Below are positions 1-4,635 of a stretch of 5,028 bases of DNA, piece by piece. Both the position numbers and the translations under genes were made by a program. Below the pieces are notes generated by a model. It was not told the DNA's origin and made no database searches. It saw only the letters and a list, made by a program, of their open reading frames with translations. The DNA is taken from assembly GCA_012270695.1 (NCBI GenBank), contig JAAXHV010000263.1:1309-6336 (forward strand), read 5' to 3'. Numbering within the stretch: the first letter of the stretch is position 1; each line of letters starts with the position of its first letter. Source of the stretch: Gammaproteobacteria bacterium (GTDB lineage: Bacteria; Pseudomonadota; Gammaproteobacteria; Eutrophobiales; Eutrophobiaceae).

Positions 1-476
1 ACTGAAGCCGGTCTGTCTGCCGTAGCCAGGACAATGTGACCCATGCCCAGGTCGCCGGTATTGTAACCTTCCATCCCCCGCTTCGGCGTAAACGGTTTAA
101 AATCCTGCACCGGGCCGAAAAAGAGCTCCAGGCGAATATCGTCGGGCCCGTTGATGACAAACAGATCCATCACCGCACGCTGCTCGCGCAACGCCGCGCT
201 GCCGGCTTCCACTGCAATGTTCTTATCGCTCAGTTCTGCGGCCAGGTTATCCAGGTCGCCCTGAAACTCCACCTCCCAGCCGATGTATTTCAATTTGTTG
301 TTTTTCGATTTGTGCAGTGCCAGCCTGTGATGATTATCATCCATGCGGTATTGCCGGATTGACTCCCCGCTGTCTCCGCGCTTCTCCAGTCCGTACACGG
401 TATCCAGCAGGCTGTCCCAGGCATTAAAGTCCGTCACCTCACAACCTATATAACCGAGACCCTTTATTTTTGACAT
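1..476 (-). CDS. BphC-type (class I, VOC-fold) extradiol dioxygenase, N-terminal half, cut by window edge
   Basis: The 158 visible residues read as the N-terminal part of a type I extradiol ring-cleavage dioxygenase (2,3-dihydroxybiphenyl 1,2-dioxygenase/HsaC/BphC family), which opens catechol-like rings next to the diol using Fe(II) and O2. Seen in the sequence: the opening GLGYIGCEV (6-14), RMDDNHHRLALH (44-55), KYIGWEVEF (63-71), LELFFGP (116-122) and GMGHIVLA (144-151). H147 sits where BphC has its first iron ligand (H146 in the LB400 enzyme). The other ligands, a His and a Glu in the second repeat, lie outside the window. Full-length members have about 290-300 residues, so about half is missing because of the window edge; no break is visible. 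The ATG is preceded by GGGAGGAGAGA with normal spacing. It lies 46 bp after the azoreductase stop on the same strand, so co-transcription is likely. The exact substrate is unknown. Confidence 0.87.
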   Translation of the reverse strand, partial: MSKIKGLGYIGCEVTDFNAWDSLLDTVYGLEKRGDSGESIRQYRMDDNHHRLALHKSKNNKLKYIGWEVEFQGDLDNLAAELSDKNIAVEAGSAALREQRAVMDLFVINGPDDIRLELFFGPVQDFKPFTPKRGMEGYNTGDLGMGHIVLATADRPAS

Positions 477-480
477 GCCG

Positions 481-491
481 TCTCTCCTCCC
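481..491 (-). promoter_or_regulatory. Ribosome binding site of the extradiol dioxygenase gene
   Basis: On the minus strand the sequence GGGAGGAGAGA lies 4 bases before the ATG at 476; its GGAGG core is about 9 bases from the ATG. It fixes the start codon of a gene whose other end is cut off by the window edge. Confidence 0.7.
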
Positions 492-522
492 GTCAGGAAA
501 CTCTGAATGCTTGGGTAATATA

Positions 523-1149
523 TCAGCTTTTCGAAAAGTGTTGTTGAATCCCCTCAACGGCCCTATTGATTGACCGTTCCCGTTCCTGCTCCCCCCATGC
601 CAGGCCCTCCGCATCGAAATAGATGACGTCCCTGATACCGATAAAAGCGAAGATCACGTCCAGGTAAGGACGCAGGTGATCCATATTAGTGCCCTTGGAC
701 TTGCCGCTGCTTGCCGTGCAGACATAAACTTTTTTATCTTCGCACAGACCTTCGAGATTGCCGTTGGCCACCCGGTGGAAGGTCTTGCCTGGTCTGACCA
801 CATAGTCTATCCAGGCTTTCAGGCTGGCCGGCACGTTGAAGTTGTACATGGGTGTGCCCAGGACCACGGTATCCGCCTGCAGTAATTCACTCGTCAGCGC
901 ATCTGACCCAGCCAACGCCCTGACCTGCTCCCCGGTTCTGTCTGGGGGTGGGGTAAAAAACGCTTCCGCTTCCACGCCGGTAACGGCCGCCGGCGCGGCG
1001 CGACCCAGGTCGCGCCGGACCAGTTGAAGCGAAGGCTCCACCTTGATGAGTTGATCAACCACAGTCTGAGATAACCTGCGGCTTACCGAATCGGCACTAC
1101 GAGCACTGCAATCGATGTGCAACACTCGGGTCATGGGGTCAGGTCGCAC
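523..1149 (-). CDS. azoR: FMN-dependent NADH-azoreductase / quinone reductase (AzoR family)
   Basis: This is a flavodoxin-fold enzyme that uses FMN and NADH to reduce quinones or azo bonds in the cytoplasm. From the ATG at 1134 it is 203 residues, against 201 for E. coli AzoR. In that numbering: beta-strand and phosphate loop VLHIDCSARSADSVSRRLS (4-22), FMN-binding PMYNFNVPASLKAWIDYV (95-112), RPGKTF (114-119), and FAFIGIRDV (162-170), all typical of the family. The start is ambiguous. The ATG at 1134 fits the family N-terminus but has no Shine-Dalgarno. A GTG at 1149 lies 8 bases after a strong GGGAGG, so that start is used here (208 aa). Both starts lie in one arm of a 24-bp inverted repeat. 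It sits between a Rieske oxygenase and an extradiol dioxygenase on the same strand; a role in reducing quinones made during aromatic degradation is inferred. Confidence 0.88.
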   Translation of the reverse strand: MRPDPMTRVLHIDCSARSADSVSRRLSQTVVDQLIKVEPSLQLVRRDLGRAAPAAVTGVEAEAFFTPPPDRTGEQVRALAGSDALTSELLQADTVVLGTPMYNFNVPASLKAWIDYVVRPGKTFHRVANGNLEGLCEDKKVYVCTASSGKSKGTNMDHLRPYLDVIFAFIGIRDVIYFDAEGLAWGEQERERSINRAVEGIQQHFSKS

Positions 1150-1252
1150 ATTGCACACCTCCCATGATTACGGCAAATGCTGGAATAAAGCAGAAAAAAA
1201 CCCATCCAAGTAGCAATTAGTTACGAGCGTGCAATGTGCGACCTGACCCCAT
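1133..1252. repeat. Perfect 24-bp inverted repeat with 72-bp spacer filling the oxygenase/azoreductase junction (REP/MITE-like)
   Basis: The left arm (1133-1156, beginning ATGGGGTCAGGTCG) and right arm (1229-1252, ending CGACCTGACCCCAT) are exact reverse complements over 24 bases; pairing stops at both ends. The right arm begins directly after the oxygenase stop codon (TAA, complement of 1253-1255). The left arm runs into the azoreductase ATG. The GGGGTCAGGTC core resembles intergenic repeats that I recall near Y1/REP-associated transposase genes in gammaproteobacteria; that link is from memory, not shown here. The spacer holds the azoreductase Shine-Dalgarno and, read on the minus strand, a run of seven T. 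In a read-through transcript the arms would form a long stem covering the azoreductase start codon. Confidence 0.85.
1158..1163 (-). promoter_or_regulatory. Ribosome binding site deciding the azoreductase start
   Basis: GGGAGG on the minus strand lies 8 bases from the GTG at 1149 but 23 bases from the family-typical ATG at 1134. The farther-upstream in-frame GTG at 1158 overlaps this site and so cannot use it. The site lies just inside the loop of the inverted repeat at 1133-1252. Confidence 0.5.
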
Positions 1253-2539
1253 TTATCTCTTAAAGTGTCCCTTGGTATGTCTCTCCTCCTGAATACCGCG
1301 GCAATGCTCACCGGCAAATACGCGCCACATCAGAAGTTCGATATCGAAGCGCGCGGTTTGCTCCTGGTTCCAGCCATCTTCACTGGCGTAGAATTCGTGG
1401 ATGTATTCCCGGGCCTCGGCATCCTGTACGGTAAAATCATCGACCACAGGGACTTTCCAGCGCACCTGTCCCAGGTCTCCTTCAGCCCATTCCTGTGCTT
1501 GTTCTTCATTTTCCACACGTCTCCAGCCACACTGGAAATAGTAATGGGAGTTGGCATCCCGCGGCACATAATATTCATTGTGAACCACTCCCGGGAACGG
1601 CCACGGATTGACTTTCAGCCCACAGGGAAGCCACTCACCCACCTCAGTAGTGAACGCGTGCTGGCCGAGGAGCTCAATTTCCCTGGGTGACTGGCCTTTG
1701 GCGATGGGCAGGATCACATCCGTAGCTGCTTCTCCATTTCTTCCGGGTATCTTTGCGGTCATGGACATATTGGTCTCGGCCGCCAGTCGGGTAAACCCCT
1801 TCGGGCCATTCTCCATCAGTTCATAAATGCTGGTCTCCAGCACGGCTTCTTTCTTCGACACCCAGCCAAAGGTCATGGGTATGCGTGAATTGATGGAAAA
1901 CTTTGACCAGTTGTGAATGTAATGGTGGCCCGGGTCGTAACCGCCTTCCGAACCCAGACGCCAATTTGCCTTGACCAGGTAGGGGTCTGCCACACAGATT
2001 GCCATGTCTTCGTCAAAAAATCCGGGTGGCACGTCGTGCTCCAAAGGTGGCGGATTCATATCGCCGACAAATGTGAAGATCACGCCTTTTTCCTCCCTGA
2101 CCGGGTAACTTTTTATCCCTTTACGACCGGCCAGTGACGATTCCGGGTCATTCAGCAGACAGCGGATGCGGCCGTCATCCAGGTTAAAGGTGAAAGCATG
2201 GTGCCAGCAGGTGATGGTATCGTCCGTATAGCACACAGGCCGCTGCGAGAAACGCGTGCCGCGATGGCTGCAGCGGTCTTCAATCGCATACAGGCGGCCG
2301 GCCCGGCGCAGGTAGAGGATATCCTCCCCCAGCAGTTTGATTGCCTTATGTTGACCGTCCTTGATATTGCGGCTGGCCTCCGTCGGATACCAGTGATTAC
2401 GAAACCCCAGTTCTGCCCTGAGCCACGCCTGCCAGGGTTTTTCAGCCGAGGCGGGGTCTGCCCCTTCAAATTCAAAATCCGGGACATAAGCTGCGGTGCG
2501 TTTCATCAGGTCCACCGCGATCTCATTGAACTTGCCCAT
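1253..2539 (-). CDS. Rieske non-heme iron aromatic ring-hydroxylating oxygenase, alpha subunit (carbazole 1,9a-dioxygenase CarAa-like)
   Basis: This is the terminal oxygenase (428 aa) of a Rieske-type dioxygenase or monooxygenase, which uses electrons from a ferredoxin to insert oxygen into an aromatic substrate. The Rieske domain occupies about 45-165, with [2Fe-2S] ligands C90, H92, C111 and H114 (C-x-H-x18-C-x2-H). The catalytic domain follows. GGYDPGHHYIH (199-209) gives the bridging D202 and iron ligands H205 and H209, and RFDIELLMWR (397-406) supplies the third ligand, D399. PYLVKANWRLGSEGG, LKVNPWPFP and the C-terminal GEHCRGIQ match CarAa of Pseudomonas resinovorans as I remember it. 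CarAa-type enzymes are alpha-only trimers, which agrees with the absence of a beta subunit gene here. The ATG has GAGG 7 bases upstream. The gene lies 86 bp after coxG. The likely electron donor is the Rieske ferredoxin at 3784-4101. All metal ligands are intact; the substrate is unknown. Confidence 0.93.
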   Translation of the reverse strand: MGKFNEIAVDLMKRTAAYVPDFEFEGADPASAEKPWQAWLRAELGFRNHWYPTEASRNIKDGQHKAIKLLGEDILYLRRAGRLYAIEDRCSHRGTRFSQRPVCYTDDTITCWHHAFTFNLDDGRIRCLLNDPESSLAGRKGIKSYPVREEKGVIFTFVGDMNPPPLEHDVPPGFFDEDMAICVADPYLVKANWRLGSEGGYDPGHHYIHNWSKFSINSRIPMTFGWVSKKEAVLETSIYELMENGPKGFTRLAAETNMSMTAKIPGRNGEAATDVILPIAKGQSPREIELLGQHAFTTEVGEWLPCGLKVNPWPFPGVVHNEYYVPRDANSHYYFQCGWRRVENEEQAQEWAEGDLGQVRWKVPVVDDFTVQDAEAREYIHEFYASEDGWNQEQTARFDIELLMWRVFAGEHCRGIQEERHTKGHFKR

Positions 2540-2584
2540 GCCAATACCTCATTATGCTATGAATATAAAAGTATAACCTCATTC

Positions 2585-2619
2585 ATTGAGTTTAAATAAA
2601 AAGTATATTTAAATTCAAT
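2585..2619. repeat. AT-rich 13-bp inverted repeat between coxG and the oxygenase gene; possible operator
   Basis: ATTGAGTTTAAAT (2585-2597) and ATTTAAATTCAAT (2607-2619) are reverse complements at 12 of 13 positions, around a 9-base spacer. The dyad lies just past the coxG stop codon and 46 bases before the oxygenase ATG, in an 86-bp gap that is much richer in A and T than the flanking genes. The arm length and spacing would suit a dimeric regulator. It is too AT-rich for a typical rho-independent terminator. TATACT and CATAAT hexamers follow on the minus strand, but I find no convincing -35 box, so a second promoter is only possible. Confidence 0.5.
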
Positions 2620-2625
2620 ATCATT

Positions 2626-3069
2626 TTACGTTCTGCTGATTTCTTCAGAAAATCGGGAAAAGAAATCATTTGACAACTTCTTTGTTGTCGATGCAACCAG
2701 TCTGGAACCTACCTGGGCGAGTTTGCCGCCGACGGAAAACTCCGCCCGATAGCGGAGCAGCGTATCTTCCCCATTCTGCGCCAGTTGAACGTCTGCTCTG
2801 CCTTTGCCAAAACCCGCAGCGCCGCCTTTACCTTCACCGACCAGAGTATAGGAATACGGCGCATTGATATTGGTAACAAACAGGGTGGTTTTAAACCGGG
2901 TCTTAACCGGCCCGTATTTTGCCGTTATCAGACACTCATACTGGTTTTCCCCTGTCAATTCGATACTTTCACAACCTGTTATACAGAGTTTTAACATCTC
3001 TGGATCATTCAGGGCCTGCCATACTATCGCCATATCACAGGGGAGCTTATATTCGTCTTCTATTATCAT
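2626..3069 (-). CDS. CoxG-like SRPBCC family protein (carbon monoxide dehydrogenase subunit G family)
   Basis: This small protein (147 aa) has the START/SRPBCC fold of the CoxG family, in which a beta-sheet cradle and long C-terminal helix enclose a hydrophobic pocket. Visible family signatures are the glycine-rich GEGKGGAAGFGKGRA (78-92), YRAEFSVGGKLAQVGSRLV (107-125) and the terminal helix with NDFFSRF (134-140). CoxG members accompany molybdenum hydroxylases such as CO dehydrogenase; binding of quinone or a similar hydrophobic ligand has been proposed. No molybdenum hydroxylase subunit is in this window; the neighbour is a Rieske oxygenase. The ATG at 3069 is the first possible one, since an in-frame TGA lies two codons upstream. 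Its Shine-Dalgarno is poor: GAGAG directly touches the ATG. It is probably the first gene of the leftward series. Its role, perhaps binding substrate or quinone, is inferred. Confidence 0.87.
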   Translation of the reverse strand: MIIEDEYKLPCDMAIVWQALNDPEMLKLCITGCESIELTGENQYECLITAKYGPVKTRFKTTLFVTNINAPYSYTLVGEGKGGAAGFGKGRADVQLAQNGEDTLLRYRAEFSVGGKLAQVGSRLVASTTKKLSNDFFSRFSEEISRT

Positions 3070-3161
3070 CTCTCAGTCAACATCAAAATCACAGAAAACA
3101 GCAGATCAGGTATTATACTAACCTTAGCATGTATCTTGTTTGTAATTCTCGGGGGAAACTA
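3070..3161. promoter_or_regulatory. Divergent promoter region between coxG and the DUF1989 gene
   Basis: This 92-bp gap separates two divergent gene starts, so it must hold promoters for both directions unless one transcript reads in from further away. On the minus strand a perfect TATAAT (complement of 3112-3117) lies 43 bases before the coxG ATG. On the plus strand TATACT (3114-3119) overlaps it and lies 42 bases before the DUF1989 ATG. Neither has a good TTGACA at the expected distance, which suits activator-dependent promoters. GGGGGAA at 3151-3157 is a plausible but imperfect Shine-Dalgarno for the DUF1989 gene. Confidence 0.45.
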
Positions 3162-3782
3162 ATGAGTAATATTCCAGGTAAATTAATCGAAACATCAACT
3201 ATCCAGGCCCATAACGGCGGCCATGGGCATATAAACAAAGGGCAAATTCTAAGAATTGTCGACGTTGAAGGACAGCAGGTTGCAGATTTTGTCGCAGTCA
3301 AAACCGGCGACCCCACCGAGTTCCAGGATTGTGTCTACACGAGCTGGCATCACGGCCGGTATAAATGGCAAGAGGGGGATACCATTCGCAGCAACCTTAT
3401 GAATGACATGTGGACGATAACCAGCGACGAAAGTGCAAATCACTACACCGGTGGCGGTTTTTGTTCCAATGCCGCACGCAGGCTGTACCTGGACTCGGAT
3501 GAAAACGGCTGCCGCGACACCATCCAGGAAGAATACCGTAAACTCGGGTTCGACCCGAACTATCTCCAGTCAGTTGCCTGTTTCAATATTTTCATGACGG
3601 TTATCTATTCCCCGGATGGAGACTGGATCATCGACAGCCCGGTTACCAAGGCAGGTGATTATATTGAGTTACGCGCGGAAATGGACCTCACCTGGATGGT
3701 ATCGGTGTGTGCCTGGCCGGAGGTGGTAAACGGCGACCGACCCACTCCGCTGTGCTTTGAAACCTACGATCCTTCAAACTGA
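3162..3782 (+). CDS. DUF1989 protein (urea carboxylase-associated / carboxyguanidine deiminase-like)
   Basis: The 206-residue product belongs to the DUF1989 family. Characterised members include the urea carboxylase-associated proteins and CgdA/CgdB, which deiminate carboxyguanidine. Visible signatures: RIVDVEGQQVADFVA (31-45), H94 and C101 in the HYTGGGFCS stretch (94-102), CRD (117-119), CFNIFM (140-145), and the family's strongest block AGDYIELRAEMD (164-175) followed by VCAWP (182-186) and DRPTPL (192-197). H94, C101 and C117 are candidate metal ligands, by inference. The ATG at 3162 has GGGGGAA just upstream; the frame stays open to 2919, but that stretch crosses coxG and has no family similarity. 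The ferredoxin gene starts one base after its stop. No urea or guanidine carboxylase gene is nearby, so the usual substrate is doubtful. An amidine, imine or carbamate from the pathway is possible. Confidence 0.85.
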   Translation: MSNIPGKLIETSTIQAHNGGHGHINKGQILRIVDVEGQQVADFVAVKTGDPTEFQDCVYTSWHHGRYKWQEGDTIRSNLMNDMWTITSDESANHYTGGGFCSNAARRLYLDSDENGCRDTIQEEYRKLGFDPNYLQSVACFNIFMTVIYSPDGDWIIDSPVTKAGDYIELRAEMDLTWMVSVCAWPEVVNGDRPTPLCFETYDPSN

Positions 3783-3783
3783 T

Positions 3784-4101
3784 ATGGCTGAAATAAAAAC
3801 CATAAAGCATTCCGAACTGGAAGCCGACTCTGTCATGCAGTTCTACCTGGAAGATGACACCGCAGTCGCCTTATACAATCTTGAAGGGGAATATTTTGCC
3901 ACCAGTGACGTGTGTACCCACGGTCAGGCGTTCCTGTCCGATGGTGATATCAGGGAAAATGAGATTGTCTGTCCGTACCATGAAGGCTCATTCGATATCA
4001 GGACCGGGGAACCCGTCGACCCCCCTTGTGTCGTGCCGCTGGACAGGTACGAAACCCGACTGGGCGAAGACGGGTATATCTATATAACTATTGAAGAATA
4101 A
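3784..4101 (+). CDS. Rieske [2Fe-2S] ferredoxin of a dioxygenase system (CarAc/BphF-like)
   Basis: This 105-residue soluble electron carrier matches the usual size of dioxygenase Rieske ferredoxins (about 105-110). Cluster ligands are C44 and H46 in DVCTHG and C63 and H66 in VCPYHEGSFD (spacing C-x-H-x16-C-x2-H). The PPCVVPLDRYE stretch (80-90) and the short C-terminal strand are as in CarAc and BphF. Its most likely partner is the Rieske oxygenase at 1253-2539, to which it would pass electrons from a reductase not present here. The ATG follows the DUF1989 stop by one base and has no clear Shine-Dalgarno, pointing to translational coupling. An in-frame TTG at 3757 would add nine residues with no family support. 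Pairing a ferredoxin with DUF1989, on the opposite strand from the oxygenase, is unusual. Service to a different oxygenase cannot be excluded. Confidence 0.93.
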   Translation: MAEIKTIKHSELEADSVMQFYLEDDTAVALYNLEGEYFATSDVCTHGQAFLSDGDIRENEIVCPYHEGSFDIRTGEPVDPPCVVPLDRYETRLGEDGYIYITIEE

Positions 4102-4106
4102 CAGCC

Positions 4107-4135
4107 GGGGACGGATTTGAAATCTGCCCCCTTTT
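4107..4135 (+). terminator. Possible rho-independent terminator of the DUF1989-ferredoxin operon, formed by the REP-like palindrome
   Basis: The imperfect GC-ended hairpin 4107-4131 (GGGGAC... pairing with ...GCCCCC) begins 5 bases after the ferredoxin TAA and is followed by TTTT at 4132-4135. The T-run is short and the stem has one mismatch and a G-T pair, so the call is tentative. Position after the operon and between convergent genes supports it. Confidence 0.4.
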
Positions 4136-4173
4136 CATCCAGCCAAGCCCGGAAAAATAAATCTGTCCCTTTT
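4107..4173. repeat. REP-like compound repeat between convergent genes
   Basis: The element has three related parts. GGGGACGGATTT (4107-4118) is followed directly by AAATCTGCCCCCTTTT (4120-4135), giving an imperfect palindrome centred on 4119. Then AAATCTGTCCCTTTT (4159-4173) repeats the second part in direct orientation and is inverted to the first (10 of 11 bases for 4108-4118 against 4159-4169). The element ends exactly at the VOC gene stop codon (complement of 4174-4176). The GGGACAGATTT core resembles intergenic repeats that I recall being common in gammaproteobacteria with Y1/REP-associated transposases; this is recollection, not demonstrated here. Confidence 0.7.
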
Positions 4174-4611
4174 TCAGGTGGTCTTGCTCAGGGTGGCCCG
4201 TCCGGGCCCTCTGGACCTTTGCGGTTCATCGGCGCAGTGAAAATTCAATTCAATGATGACGCCGTCAGGGTCGTTGACAAAAAGCTGCCAGATACCGAAA
4301 TCCCGTATATTGTTTTCCTTGTACTTGATACCCGAGAGCTCAAATTTTTCGCGCATCGCATCGAAATCCCGCGCCTTAATCGCCAGGTGGTCGACGGCTC
4401 CGCTACCGCGGTAAGTCTCACCGTCCGGGCCCTGGGCCGCGTAGCCCGCCATCAGGTGAAACATGGTCTCCCCCATCTGTAACCAAGCTCCGGGAAAATC
4501 AAAATCGGGCCGGTCCACTTTTTCCATGCCGAGCACGTCGACATAGAACTGCTCGCTGGCTGCAAGATCCTGCGTTTTCAATGCTACATGATGCAGATCA
4601 GATAACGGCAT
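4174..4611 (-). CDS. VOC family (glyoxalase/bleomycin resistance/dioxygenase fold) protein
   Basis: This 145-residue single-unit VOC protein contains two beta-alpha-beta-beta-beta modules. The first is LHHVALKTQDLAASEQFYVDVLGM (6-29) with MFHLM (50-54). The second is VDHLAIKARDFDAMREKF (73-90) with DPDGVIIELNF (114-124). H8, H52, H75 and E121 are at the positions where the fold binds a divalent metal, so it is probably an active metalloenzyme: an isomerase, lyase, epimerase or small dioxygenase. It is not the same family branch as the extradiol enzyme at 1-476. The ATG has GGAGAAG (complement of 4615-4621) at good spacing. It follows the M20 hydrolase gene by 24 bp, so the two are probably one operon. 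The C-terminus after about residue 126 (PQRSRGPGRATLSKTT) is low-complexity and abuts a REP-like repeat. The reaction cannot be named. Confidence 0.87.
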   Translation of the reverse strand: MPLSDLHHVALKTQDLAASEQFYVDVLGMEKVDRPDFDFPGAWLQMGETMFHLMAGYAAQGPDGETYRGSGAVDHLAIKARDFDAMREKFELSGIKYKENNIRDFGIWQLFVNDPDGVIIELNFHCADEPQRSRGPGRATLSKTT

Positions 4612-4635
4612 AATCTTCTCCAGTGTTTCAGGTTA

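Noticed and set aside
36..362. Plus-strand open frame of 108 codons opposite the extradiol gene
   Set aside because: It is antisense to a clearly recognisable family protein, has no ribosome site of note and resembles nothing.
1156..1158. GTG at 1158 as azoreductase start
   Set aside because: It overlaps the GGGAGG Shine-Dalgarno, so the ribosome could not use both.
1186..1210. T-run on the minus strand inside the 72-bp spacer as an oxygenase terminator
   Set aside because: No stem is found directly before the T-run; the only strong stem is formed by the distant 24-bp arms.
1265..1690. Plus-strand open frame of 141 codons opposite the Rieske oxygenase
   Set aside because: It lies antisense to conserved catalytic-domain sequence; it is a by-product of codon use on the real strand.
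2546..2583. ACCTCATT direct repeat (2546-2553 and 2576-2583)
   Set aside because: Only eight bases, one copy covers the Shine-Dalgarno of the oxygenase gene, and chance in AT-rich sequence is a sufficient explanation.
2919..3161. N-terminal extension of the DUF1989 frame upstream of 3162
   Set aside because: It overlaps coxG on the other strand, shows no family similarity, and the ATG at 3162 has a plausible ribosome site and starts where the family starts.
3757..3783. TTG start giving the ferredoxin nine extra residues
   Set aside because: It overlaps the DUF1989 coding end, lacks a Shine-Dalgarno, and the ATG at 3784 gives the standard ferredoxin length.
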